Part shown: positions 6,004 through 13,412 of the stretch, in pieces
Layout of the letters: every line of letters starts with the position of its first letter
How positions within the stretch are numbered: the stretch's first letter is position 1
Origin: Clostridiales bacterium UBA1758
GTDB lineage: Bacteria; Bacillota; Clostridia; Oscillospirales; UBA1758
Assembly: GCA_002315595.1 (NCBI GenBank)
Contig: DCHG01000064.1
Location: forward strand, 19,238 to 37,338
Direction: 5' to 3'
DNA length: 18,101 nucleotides
The notes under the pieces: generated by a model
Told to the model about the DNA's origin: nothing
Database searches by the model: none
The model's input: only the letters and a program-made list of their open reading frames with translations
Translations under genes and position numbers: made by a program

Positions 6004-6789
6004 ATGATCTTTGGTCTTGCCGCTTGGAATCTTCCGCACCGATGCGATTCCGACAATATCCGTTTTCTCGCGCCGTACGGCTTTCGTTCACTGTCGCTTC
6101 TCGGAATGGATTTTCGAAAGATCTGCTTCGGAAATCCCGATGAAGCCGAAAAAATCGCATCCGCCGTTCGTGATACCGGCGTCATTTTGACCGTTCACGA
6201 CAAAATTCCCGCAACCATGCACGACGAAAACATCGACGAATTCTTTATGACGATGGACTGTGTCGCGGAATGGCAGAAAAAGTACCGTTTGATCACGAAT
6301 TATACCTTTGATGCACCGAAAGAACGCGGTGAGATCTACTTTGTCATCAAAGAAATCATCGACCGTTACGGCGATCTCGGCATCCGTTTCGGTACGGAGG
6401 ATTTTCCGTTAAATACCGAGGATGCGAAACTCATCCGCGAATTTGCGACCAACGGACAATGGTATAATCTCGTCGACCTCGGTCATATGAATTTGCGCCT
6501 GACGGCGTTGGGGGACAATTCATTTGACGCCTATATGCGTGCAATTCAGGCATTTCCGCTGAAAATAATCGAAATGCACGTTCACAATAACTTCGGCGTC
6601 AAAGATGACCATTTTGCCACCGATAACGGCACTGCACCGATCAAAAAAGTGCTTGGTCAACTCGAAGCCGTCGGCTATGACGGCGTGATGACCGTCGAAA
6701 CCGTGCCGGGATGGTATGACATCGTCGACGAAGCCGCCGATAAACTGATTTTAGATACCTTTGAAACCACGAAAAAGATGATTTTATAA
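6004..6789 (+). CDS. Sugar phosphate isomerase/epimerase-like TIM barrel (AP-endonuclease-2/xylose-isomerase fold)
   Basis: A 261-aa cytoplasmic protein. Likely divalent-metal and catalytic ligands appear in family order: Glu132 (FGTEDFP), Asp158 and His161 (LVDLGHMN), His194 (EMHVHNNFG) and Glu232 (MTVETVPG). The DxGH and HxHNN strands are typical of the xylose-isomerase-like barrel family, whose members isomerise or epimerise sugars and keto-sugars, or act as inosose dehydratases. The length fits the family's usual 260-300 aa. The start is ATG with AAGGAG 8 bases upstream. It lies downstream of the sugar operon on the same strand but behind a separate promoter and hairpin, so it may be regulated independently. 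It converges with dapA only 14 bases away, with no strong terminator between. Substrate unknown. Confidence 0.8.
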   Translation: MIFGLAAWNLPHRCDSDNIRFLAPYGFRSLSLLGMDFRKICFGNPDEAEKIASAVRDTGVILTVHDKIPATMHDENIDEFFMTMDCVAEWQKKYRLITNYTFDAPKERGEIYFVIKEIIDRYGDLGIRFGTEDFPLNTEDAKLIREFATNGQWYNLVDLGHMNLRLTALGDNSFDAYMRAIQAFPLKIIEMHVHNNFGVKDDHFATDNGTAPIKKVLGQLEAVGYDGVMTVETVPGWYDIVDEAADKLILDTFETTKKMIL

Positions 6790-6803
6790 AATATAGATCG
6801 TTT

Positions 6804-7682
6804 TTATAACAAATTCACCTTTTTCATTTCCTGCATCAGCTGGTTTTCCGCTTCCGTACTCATCTCGCAAAGCGGCAAGCGGAGTTTCCCGCAATCAAAG
6901 CCGAGTATCTTCATCGCCGTTTTGACGGGGATCGGGTTGACGTCGACAAACATTGCGCTCATCAGTTTCGTGTATTTTTTCTGAATAGACGCCGCTTTGA
7001 CAAAATTACCCGTCATGGCGGCGTTTGTGATTTCAACCATGACCTCGGGACAGAGGTTGGAAACGACCGAGATCACGCCCATTCCGCCCAGACTCATCAT
7101 CGGAAGCGTCATATCGTCGTTACCCGACCAAAAGTGAAATTCATCGGGACAGACCGACTTCTTTTGCGGAAATTCTGTATAATCCGCCTCTTTCACGCCG
7201 GTGATATTTGGGTGTTCGGCAAGCCTTGCATATGTTTCCGGCTTGATCGCAACCCCCGTTCTCGACGGAATATTATAAACAATGATCGGCTTTTTCAGTC
7301 GGTCGGCAAGATAAAAAAAGTGACGCACCAGCCCCTCCTGCGAGGTTTTGTTGTAATACGGCGTCACGACAAGATGTGCATCCGCGCCAAGCATTTCCGC
7401 ACTTCGACCGAGTTCCAACGCTTTTTCGGTATCATTCGATCCCGATCCGGCGATCACGGGAATGTTACCACGACCTAATTTGACCGCTTTTTCAATCAGC
7501 AGACAGCGTTCCTCAAACCCAATCGTCGGACATTCGCCGGTCGTACCGCAGACAACAAGTCCGTCGATCCCCGCATCAAGTTGACGGCGGATCTGACCGT
7601 CAAATCGGGCAAGATCAAGCGTTCCGCCCTCCGTAAAAGGCGTGATAACCGCCGTCGCAACGCCCGTAAAAATCGGTTTCAT
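6804..7682 (-). CDS. dapA: 4-hydroxy-tetrahydrodipicolinate synthase
   Basis: A 292-aa enzyme that condenses pyruvate with aspartate semialdehyde, the first committed step to diaminopimelate and lysine. Visible signatures are GTTGECPT (46-53), VTPYYNKTSQEGL (106-118), YNIPSRTG with Tyr136 and Arg141, and GVKEAD with Schiff-base Lys164. The length equals the family norm. The frame is open upstream to about 7901, but the ATG at 7682 is right: GGGAGGTGATCGG lies just before it and the family N-terminus (PIFTGVATAVITPF) begins there. It is divergent from queA, and I could not find a convincing promoter in the short gap. No lysine riboswitch is present in the leader. The other aspartate-pathway gene in view, asd, is about 2.7 kb upstream on the same strand. 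Confidence 0.97.
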   Translation of the reverse strand: MKPIFTGVATAVITPFTEGGTLDLARFDGQIRRQLDAGIDGLVVCGTTGECPTIGFEERCLLIEKAVKLGRGNIPVIAGSGSNDTEKALELGRSAEMLGADAHLVVTPYYNKTSQEGLVRHFFYLADRLKKPIIVYNIPSRTGVAIKPETYARLAEHPNITGVKEADYTEFPQKKSVCPDEFHFWSGNDDMTLPMMSLGGMGVISVVSNLCPEVMVEITNAAMTGNFVKAASIQKKYTKLMSAMFVDVNPIPVKTAMKILGFDCGKLRLPLCEMSTEAENQLMQEMKKVNLL

Positions 7683-7737
7683 CCGATCACCTCCCGTACA
7701 TTCTATGCAGTTGCGGGAAGTTATGATGGCAAAACAG

Positions 7738-7766
7738 TTGAAAATCCACGCCTTTTGGGATATAAT
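7738..7766 (+). promoter_or_regulatory. Sigma-A promoter of queA
   Basis: The -35 TTGAAA (7738-7743) and -10 TATAAT (7761-7766) are spaced by 17 bases. The start would be near 7773, leaving a leader of about 27 bases, too short for a riboswitch. Only 55 bases separate it from the dapA start. Confidence 0.85.
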
Positions 7767-7799
7767 AGGGAAGTTAAATTTTTTGAATTGAGGACCACT

Positions 7800-8822
7800 A
7801 TGGAACGTAAAGACTTTTGGTATGATCTTCCGCCGCATTTGATCGCGCAGTCGCCGCTTGAAAAGCGTGATTCGTCCCGTTTGCTTGTGCTGAACAAGCA
7901 AACCGGCGAAGTGGAGGAAAGTATTTTTTCGAATATTTTGAATTATCTCCGTCCGGGCGACCTGCTCGTGATGAACAATTCCCGCGTGCTTCCCGCAAGA
8001 CTCATTGGCGAACTTGACACCGGCAGGGAGGTGGAGGTACTGCTTCTTGCCGATAAAGGCGGCGACGTCTGGGAATGTTTGACACGACCGGGCAAAAAGA
8101 CACGAAAGGGGACGCGTATTTGCTTCGGAGGCGGACTTTTGTGGGCGGAGGTCGTTGATGTTTTGGACGACGGCAACCGTTTAGTGCATTTTGAATACGA
8201 GGGCATTTTCCTCGAACTGCTCGAAAAACTCGGTCAAATGCCGCTTCCGCCGTATATCAGGGAGCGTTTGGAAGATCCCGAACGCTATCAGACCGTCTAT
8301 TCCAAAGAACTCGGATCCGCCGCGGCACCGACTGCGGGACTGCATTTTACCAACGAACTCATCGAACGTATCCACGAAGCCGGAATTCAGACGGCATTTG
8401 TCACGCTCCATGTCGGTCTCGGCACATTCCGTCCCGTCAAAGAAGACAATATTCTCGACCACAAAATGCACACCGAATACTATGTGATGCCGGCGGAAAC
8501 CGCCGATTTGATCAACAAAACAAAAGCGGAAGGCGGCCGTATCGTCTGCGTCGGCACGACCTCTTGCAGAACGGTGGAAAGTTGTGCCAACGACGACGGC
8601 ACCGTCAATGTCGTCTCCGGTAATACCGGTATTTTTATCTATCCTGGCTACCGTTTCAAAACGCTTGACGCGCTGATCACGAATTTCCACCTGCCGGAAA
8701 GCACGCTTGTCATGCTTGTAAGCGCCCTTGCCGGTCGTGAAAACATCCTCAACGCATATCGGTACGCCGTTGACCGCGAATTCCGCTTTTTCAGTTTCGG
8801 CGATGCAATGTTCATTCAGTAA
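7800..8822 (+). CDS. queA: S-adenosylmethionine:tRNA ribosyltransferase-isomerase
   Basis: A 340-aa cytoplasmic enzyme that transfers and isomerises the ribosyl part of SAM onto preQ1 in the wobble position of tRNAs for Asn, Asp, His and Tyr, giving epoxyqueuosine. Family signatures are LIAQSPLEKRDSSRLLVLN near the N-terminus, NNSRVLPARL (59-68), PTAGLHFT (177-184), HVGLGTFRPV (204-213), GTTSCRTVES and LITNFHLPEST. The length matches typical QueA. The frame extends upstream to 7581, but the ATG at 7800 follows the promoter and a GAGG SD, and it starts the conserved N-terminus. It stands alone, with no tgt or queuosine genes alongside. A strong shared terminator follows. Confidence 0.97.
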   Translation: MERKDFWYDLPPHLIAQSPLEKRDSSRLLVLNKQTGEVEESIFSNILNYLRPGDLLVMNNSRVLPARLIGELDTGREVEVLLLADKGGDVWECLTRPGKKTRKGTRICFGGGLLWAEVVDVLDDGNRLVHFEYEGIFLELLEKLGQMPLPPYIRERLEDPERYQTVYSKELGSAAAPTAGLHFTNELIERIHEAGIQTAFVTLHVGLGTFRPVKEDNILDHKMHTEYYVMPAETADLINKTKAEGGRIVCVGTTSCRTVESCANDDGTVNVVSGNTGIFIYPGYRFKTLDALITNFHLPESTLVMLVSALAGRENILNAYRYAVDREFRFFSFGDAMFIQ

Positions 8823-8824
8823 AA

Positions 8825-8867
8825 AAAGACACCGATTGATTCGAAATCGAGTCAATTCGGTGTCTTT
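8825..8867. terminator. Bidirectional terminator between queA and the MATE gene
   Basis: AAAGACACCGA and TCGGTGTCTTT pair, and TTGATTCGA/TCGAGTCAA continue the stem inward with one bulged T and one wobble, giving about 20 bp around an AA loop. A-runs and T-runs flank both sides. It lies between convergent genes ending at 8822 and 8884, so it likely serves both. Confidence 0.9.
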
Positions 8868-8883
8868 CGTTATTGATTTATGA

Positions 8884-10260
8884 TCAAATAATCTTATGTT
8901 CCATCCAGCGTTTGCCGAGGAAGCGTATGCCGAACACTACACCGCGGATTGCCCATTCGACATACATCGAATACCACACACCGCGAATGCCCATTTTCAT
9001 CGGCACGGCGAGAACATAACCGAGTGCGACGCGTATCACCCACATTGTGACCAACGCAACCACCGAGGTGAACTTTGCATCGCCCGCGGCACGCATACCG
9101 GCAGGGAAAACAAAGCCGAACGACCAAATCGTCGGAACAAAGATCATTTCAAGTGTGAGAATATAGAGGATTTCGGACACATAGTCTGCATTCGGATGAT
9201 ACAATCCGAGCATTGCGGGAGCCACCAAACGGAGTCCGATGCAGGCAAATACGCTCAAAATCATGGAAACCCAAAGCCACGAGATCAACATTCGCTTGCC
9301 CTCGTCCTTGCGTCCCGCACCGATACATTGCGCCACGACGGTAGTGACGGTGAGGGCGACCACGTTGCCGACGATAGTATAAATATAGGCAAGCGAGTTT
9401 GTGATTGCGTTGATGGTCAAAGCCGCCGTTCCGAGGGTGACGATGTAAGTCTGCGTCAAAATTCGACCGCCGTTGAAAAACAACTGTTCCGCCGCCGTCG
9501 GCAGACCGATGAGCATAATGCTTTTTTGTATTTTGCCGTCCCAGCGCAGAAAATGTTTGAAACGGATTTCAAGTTCCGGGCTTCGTTTGAGCAGGAACAC
9601 AATCGACGAAACGGCACCGATGAAGCGGGCGATATTGATCGAAATGACAAGTCCGAGCAGACCGAGTTGAAACACATTGATCAGTAAAAGGTCAAGCCCG
9701 ACATAGATGATATTAACGATGATAGACGAAATCATTGATGCACGACCGTTGCCCGTACCGCGCATAATGCCGAGTCCCGCCTGCCATGCGGCAAAGGATG
9801 GGAACGAAATGCCGTAGCCCACAAAGTAAACAAGTCCGTTGTCCATAATCTCTTTTTCGACGGAGCCGAAAAGTACATTTAAAATGGGGCGACTGAAAAA
9901 CACGATCATCAGCGTGAAGATCAAAGCCACGCCCGTGCTTGAAAAGATCGCCTGCGCACCCGCAAATCCCGCATTTTTCGGCTCTTTTCGTCCGATGTAC
10001 TGTGCGACGACGACGGCACCGCCGGTGGCAATTGCCGTGGAAATCTGCAACAAAAAGTTGTTGACCGGATCGACCATATTGACCGCCGCCACAGATGACT
10101 GACCGTAGGAACTGACCATTGACGAATTGACGATGGTCAAAAATGCGACAATGAACTGATCGACAAGAAGCGGCAAAAAGATCTGCATGATCGCCCGCAA
10201 GTCGATCGTATCACAACCGAGTTTTCTTGCTAAAAAACTCGGATTTTTCACTTTATCCAT
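8884..10260 (-). CDS. MATE-family multidrug/toxin efflux transporter
   Basis: A 458-aa membrane protein with about 12 hydrophobic segments in two homologous halves, as in Na+- or H+-coupled MATE exporters. Recognisable family stretches include LPLLVDQFIVAFLTIVNSSM near the first helix, then VAAVNMVDPVNNFLL, GAVVVAQYIGRKEP in the N-half, and LPTAAEQLFFNGG with VAQCIGAGRKDEGKR in the C-half. A TTG at 10272 is in frame, but the ATG at 10260 follows a GGGGGA SD that would otherwise be codons, so I chose the ATG. It lies downstream of asd on the same strand, behind the asd terminator, with no clear promoter of its own. Codons 6-16 encode a hairpin whose arms match that terminator. Substrate cannot be told. 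Confidence 0.93.
   Translation of the reverse strand: MDKVKNPSFLARKLGCDTIDLRAIMQIFLPLLVDQFIVAFLTIVNSSMVSSYGQSSVAAVNMVDPVNNFLLQISTAIATGGAVVVAQYIGRKEPKNAGFAGAQAIFSSTGVALIFTLMIVFFSRPILNVLFGSVEKEIMDNGLVYFVGYGISFPSFAAWQAGLGIMRGTGNGRASMISSIIVNIIYVGLDLLLINVFQLGLLGLVISINIARFIGAVSSIVFLLKRSPELEIRFKHFLRWDGKIQKSIMLIGLPTAAEQLFFNGGRILTQTYIVTLGTAALTINAITNSLAYIYTIVGNVVALTVTTVVAQCIGAGRKDEGKRMLISWLWVSMILSVFACIGLRLVAPAMLGLYHPNADYVSEILYILTLEMIFVPTIWSFGFVFPAGMRAAGDAKFTSVVALVTMWVIRVALGYVLAVPMKMGIRGVWYSMYVEWAIRGVVFGIRFLGKRWMEHKII
10217..10242. repeat. Hairpin inside the 5' coding region of the MATE gene, matching the asd terminator arms
   Basis: CCGAGTTTT (10217-10225) and AAAACTCGG (10234-10242) form a perfect 9-bp inverted repeat within codons 6-16 of the MATE gene. 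The same 9-mers make up the asd terminator at 10294-10302 and 10318-10326, so the arms can exchange partners in a read-through transcript. Confidence 0.75.
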
Positions 10261-10292
10261 AATTTCCCCCAATAATACGCTTCAAAATGTCA

Positions 10293-10326
10293 CAAAACTC
10301 GGTGAGACGCGATCCCACCGAGTTTT
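10293..10326 (-). terminator. Intrinsic terminator of asd
   Basis: On the minus strand AAAACTCGGTG and CACCGAGTTTT form an 11-bp stem with a 12-base loop (10305-10315 plus flanking bases), ending in TTTTGTG. It begins 17 bases past the asd stop and 33 bases before the MATE start. Confidence 0.85.
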
Positions 10327-10342
10327 ATTTTTCATTGTACGT

Positions 10343-11416
10343 TTAGATATATTTCTGTGCGCAGAGCAGTTCCGCCATCAAAACCGCACCACCTGCGGCA
10401 CCGCGGAGGGTATTGTGCGAAAGGCAGACGAATTTGTAATCGTATTGCGAATCGGGGCGAAGTCTGCCCATGCTGACGGTCATACCGTTGCCGAGATTGC
10501 GGTCGAGTTTGGTCTGCGGACGATCCGCTTCTTCAAAATAGTGCAAAAATTCATCCGGCGCGCTCGGCAGATGAAGGTCGGCAACCGGGCTGCGGAAATT
10601 TTTCCAGCGTTCGAGGATCTCTTCTTCGGTCGGCTTGCGGTCGAAACTGACAAACACCGCCGCCATGTGACCGTCGGAGGCGGGAACACGAAGGCATTGT
10701 GCCGTGATCGCGGGCTTGGTAGCGTTGACGATCTTGTCACCTTCGACGGTGCCCCAAAGTTTCATCGGCTCTTTTTCGCTCTTTTCTTCTTCGCCACCGA
10801 TGTAGGGAATAACGTTATCAACCATTTCCGGCCAGGTTTCAAAGGTGCGACCGGCGCCGGAGATCGCCTGATAGGTGCAGGCAAGAACGTTTTTCAGTCC
10901 GAACTCACGAAGCGGGTGAAGTGCCGGCACATAAGACTGCAAAGAGCAATTGGACTTGACGGCGATAAAACCGCGCTTGGTGCCGAGGCGCTTTCTTTGA
11001 GCGTTGATGATTTCGGAATGTTCGGGGTTGATTTCCGGGACGATCATCGGAACATCCTCAATTCCTCGGCAGGCGGAGTTATTTGAAACGACCGGACATT
11101 CCGCCTTGGCATAGGCTTCTTCAAGGGCGCGTGTTTCGGGCTTTGTGAGGTTGACGGCGCAGAAGACGAAATCGACCTTTGCGGCGACGGCTTCGACGTC
11201 GGATGCGTCCATTACGATCATATTTTTGACAAGTTCCGGGATCGGGGCGGCCATATGCCACTTGGAGCCGACGGCTTCGGGATAGGGTTTGCCCGCACTG
11301 CGGGAGGAAGCAGCAAGCACCGTGATCTCAAACCACGGATGCTCGGCGAGAAGAGTGATAAAGCGCTGACCGACCATACCGGTTGCGCCGATAATTCCGA
11401 CTTTGTACTTTTTCAT
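10343..11416 (-). CDS. asd: Aspartate-semialdehyde dehydrogenase
   Basis: A 357-aa NADP-dependent enzyme that reduces aspartyl phosphate to aspartate semialdehyde, the branch point to lysine, threonine and methionine. The N-terminal nucleotide-binding loop is IIGATGMVGQ (8-17). The catalytic cysteine is Cys157 in VKSNCSLQ, and His250 in SDGHMAAV is the likely general base. The length of about 350 aa and NNSACRG/VKSNCS wording fit the archaeal/fungal-type subgroup, also found in many clostridia, rather than the E. coli type. The ATG at 11416 has a GAAGG SD, and an extended -10 (TGATACAAT) lies about 35 bases upstream. The leader is too short for a lysine riboswitch. A strong terminator follows the stop. 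Its product feeds DapA, encoded 2.7 kb away on the same strand. Confidence 0.96.
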   Translation of the reverse strand: MKKYKVGIIGATGMVGQRFITLLAEHPWFEITVLAASSRSAGKPYPEAVGSKWHMAAPIPELVKNMIVMDASDVEAVAAKVDFVFCAVNLTKPETRALEEAYAKAECPVVSNNSACRGIEDVPMIVPEINPEHSEIINAQRKRLGTKRGFIAVKSNCSLQSYVPALHPLREFGLKNVLACTYQAISGAGRTFETWPEMVDNVIPYIGGEEEKSEKEPMKLWGTVEGDKIVNATKPAITAQCLRVPASDGHMAAVFVSFDRKPTEEEILERWKNFRSPVADLHLPSAPDEFLHYFEEADRPQTKLDRNLGNGMTVSMGRLRPDSQYDYKFVCLSHNTLRGAAGGAVLMAELLCAQKYI

Positions 11417-11449
11417 AAATAAGCCTTCTTTCGAATAGTTATTTGTATT

Positions 11450-11458
11450 ATTGTATCA
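11450..11458 (-). promoter_or_regulatory. Extended -10 promoter of asd
   Basis: The minus strand reads TGATACAAT, a TGn extended -10, with a weak or absent -35. The start would fall near 11443, giving a short leader. The surrounding 13-mer ATATGATACAATA also occurs at the cdaA promoter. Confidence 0.55.
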
Positions 11459-11528
11459 TATGCTTTTCGCTTATAAAATAGCATTATTTGCCAAACTTCC
11501 GCCAAAAGCACGGAATAGTTTAGAGATA

Positions 11529-11555
11529 ATGCAAGAATTCATTGCTTATCTTGCA
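11529..11555 (-). terminator. Possible weak hairpin at the end of the membrane-protein gene
   Basis: TGCAAGA and TCTTGCA form a 7-bp inverted repeat spanning the stop codon of the gene at 11546-13042. No T-run follows on the minus strand (ATTATC only), so its role as a terminator is doubtful. Confidence 0.3.
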
Positions 11556-13042
11556 GAATAGGGAAGGATCTCTTTGACAAGATCCGTATTTTCATGCAGG
11601 TCGATCAGAAATCTCGGTCCGATCAGATTGGTGCTTGTATTGTCGGCGTAGGCGGTCGAAAATGTCATTGCGACACCGGCGCGGTATTTGAAATTCAAGG
11701 GGGCGTGTTCACGGTCACTGCCGGCGTTCATTTCGATCTTGCCCTCGCCCTGGAAGATCACGAGGTCGCTGATATACCATGTTTCGGCGACGAAAATGCG
11801 GGATGATTTTCGTACAACCGCACCCATAAAATAAACGATCAAAGCCACGGGGATGCGTGAAAGCGCGTCAATAACGGATGCGTCGGACTTTGCGGCGGAA
11901 AATACCATGATAAGACCGATCAGCGAAAGGATCATTCCGACGGCTTCCGCTGCGGAGCAGACAAGATAATGCTGAACCGCGTCACGGAACACAACGCGTT
12001 GCGGATCCGTTTCAAAGATGACCGCGGTGCGGACGGTATTGGTGACGTCGTCGACATTTGCGTTGTTGGTATAAAGGCGACCGTCCTGCGAACTGTCATA
12101 GAGGTTGCCGAACTTTTCGCGTATGTCGTTAATGTTTTTCATTCGGTCATTGTCGGCGATGATGGTTGCATTCGCCTTTGTACGGAAATTCATAATGCGC
12201 AGGAACGAAAGGATCGCCAAAATTAAAAACGGAACGATCGAAAGCAGGAAGGTCACAAGAAAAATTCTGCCGAAATGGATGGGACATTCGGGAAAGGAAA
12301 AATCCTTTTTTGCGAGGAATTCAAATGGGATCGGCAACAAAAACGTCAACATCGCAAATACAAAAACTTTGACTATACTGAGTTTAACGTTATTGCGTAC
12401 AAAGTAGTTGATATCCTTGTAAATTCCCTGATTTGCCCACGAAACGACCAAAATCATTCCGAAAATCACACTTGCCCAATCGGCATAATGATTTTCGGCA
12501 AGAACAGAGCCGTTGCGGTTGAAAAAGATCTTTGTCAAAATAATAGAAACAAGGCAGAGTACGGATGTGTAGATTTTCGACACCGGCACGGTGACGCCAC
12601 TGCGAAGCGGGGCGGGAAGTTCAACCCAACTTGGGATGAATTTGACGATGAGTTTTTCAAACACGGTCATTTCGGGGCGGAATGTCGGGTTATACTGTTC
12701 AAACACGGCGTCGGCAAGAATTTTCGGGGTGTAGATACCACGTTCGGTTTTCGGCGAATTAAGGCATTTTGTCGAAAGCGATGCGGGTGCATTGGAGTTG
12801 ATTTTGTAGCGAAGCATATATTTGACGCCGCTGACGATCATGGAAGCCGCGATCGACGCAAAAACGAAGATGAAGATCGCAGGAACAATAACCGCCTTGA
12901 CGCCGACATTGGCAAAAGCCGTTTTCGCGGTTCCGAAAAGCGACAACGCAAAAATCGACGAAACCGCACCGATGATGACAAGCATTACGCCCTCGATCAG
13001 GAACGGATTTTTTTTAATGAGTTTTTCCATGTATTTGTTCAT
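11546..13042 (-). CDS. Unrecognised multi-pass membrane protein
   Basis: A 498-aa protein I cannot assign to a family. About eight hydrophobic segments are visible, near residues 14-36, 47-72, 155-174, 188-205, 221-245, 258-282, 364-384 and 394-411. A soluble stretch of about 80 residues (75-154) lies between segments 2 and 3, another (about 283-360) is rich in Asn and Asp, and a beta-like soluble tail runs from 412 to the end. The N-terminus is basic (KYMEKLIKK) with no cleavable signal. The start is ATG with GGAGGAAA upstream and a near-consensus extended -10 promoter at 13092-13120. It is a single-gene unit, divergent from the cdaA operon. No catalytic motif, transport signature or metal site is apparent. 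That the gene is real is well supported; the function is unknown. Confidence 0.85.
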   Translation of the reverse strand: MNKYMEKLIKKNPFLIEGVMLVIIGAVSSIFALSLFGTAKTAFANVGVKAVIVPAIFIFVFASIAASMIVSGVKYMLRYKINSNAPASLSTKCLNSPKTERGIYTPKILADAVFEQYNPTFRPEMTVFEKLIVKFIPSWVELPAPLRSGVTVPVSKIYTSVLCLVSIILTKIFFNRNGSVLAENHYADWASVIFGMILVVSWANQGIYKDINYFVRNNVKLSIVKVFVFAMLTFLLPIPFEFLAKKDFSFPECPIHFGRIFLVTFLLSIVPFLILAILSFLRIMNFRTKANATIIADNDRMKNINDIREKFGNLYDSSQDGRLYTNNANVDDVTNTVRTAVIFETDPQRVVFRDAVQHYLVCSAAEAVGMILSLIGLIMVFSAAKSDASVIDALSRIPVALIVYFMGAVVRKSSRIFVAETWYISDLVIFQGEGKIEMNAGSDREHAPLNFKYRAGVAMTFSTAYADNTSTNLIGPRFLIDLHENTDLVKEILPYSAR

Positions 13043-13091
13043 GGTGTTTCCTCCGCCGTTGATGTGAAGACTAATTCATAGAATTATTCAC

Positions 13092-13120
13092 AGTATATCA
13101 TACAATTGAATTATTGTCCA
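13092..13120 (-). promoter_or_regulatory. Promoter of the unrecognised membrane-protein gene
   Basis: Minus-strand -35 TGGACA (13120-13115) and -10 TATACT (13097-13092) are 17 bases apart, and TGA directly before the -10 makes it an extended -10. The start would be near 13085, about 43 bases before the ATG. An 11-bp repeat shared with the cdaA side overlaps the -35. Confidence 0.85.
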
Positions 13121-13316
13121 CTGAATAAATGACAATTTCCGACTCTTACGGGGAACATTTTATTTCGATGATCGTCCGATATTACTGTGTTTTTCTGTTT
13201 TTCTTCTAATCTGCAAAAGCGAGAAAATTAATAAATCGTTAATTCCGAAAAAATCTTACGATTTCTCTTTTCAAATGCGCGAGAATATGATACAATAGAT
13301 AAAACTGAATTATTGT
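13107..13316. repeat. Two direct copies of TGAATTATTGT in the divergent promoter region
   Basis: TGAATTATTGT occurs at 13107-13117, overlapping the -35 of the minus-strand promoter, and at 13306-13316, just downstream of the -10 of the plus-strand cdaA promoter. A related GAATTATT lies at 13081-13088. The placement suits a shared regulator, but the motif is A/T-rich. The rest of the 370-base gap (13121-13287) shows only a weak hairpin (AAATCGT 13233-13239 with ACGATTT 13258-13264) and no gene. Confidence 0.5.
13288..13296 (+). promoter_or_regulatory. Extended -10 promoter of the cdaA operon
   Basis: TGATACAAT (TGn plus TACAAT at 13291-13296) has no good -35. The start would be near 13303, giving a leader of about 110 bases. 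It is the only promoter-like site I see before cdaA. Confidence 0.55.
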
Positions 13317-13412
13317 GCCCAAGTATTTGTTTTTCGGCATATTTTTCACAATCGCTTTACATAAGTTTTTTCTTCGAAATCCATCATTTTTATATAGAAG
13401 GGGGCGGCGTTC

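Noticed and set aside
7683..7760. A dapA promoter with -10 TAGAAT (7705-7700 on the minus strand)
   Set aside because: The start it predicts would fall within the SD site, and there is no matching -35 at 16-18 bases.
8896..9687. Long plus-strand open frame antisense to the MATE gene
   Set aside because: The minus strand encodes a full MATE protein with family motifs; the plus frame is His/Arg/Asp-rich with no family resemblance.
10187..11086. Plus-strand open frame antisense to asd
   Set aside because: Asd with its catalytic Cys and His lies on the minus strand in this interval.
11417..11545. Lysine riboswitch ahead of asd
   Set aside because: The leader is about 27 bases from the predicted start to the ATG, far too short, and no conserved riboswitch folds are visible. 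The same holds for the short dapA leader.
12275..13081. A 268-codon plus-strand open frame antisense to the membrane-protein gene
   Set aside because: Charged, Arg/His/Asp-rich and repetitive, a shadow of hydrophobic codons on the other strand. The minus frame has a promoter, an SD and plausible membrane segments.
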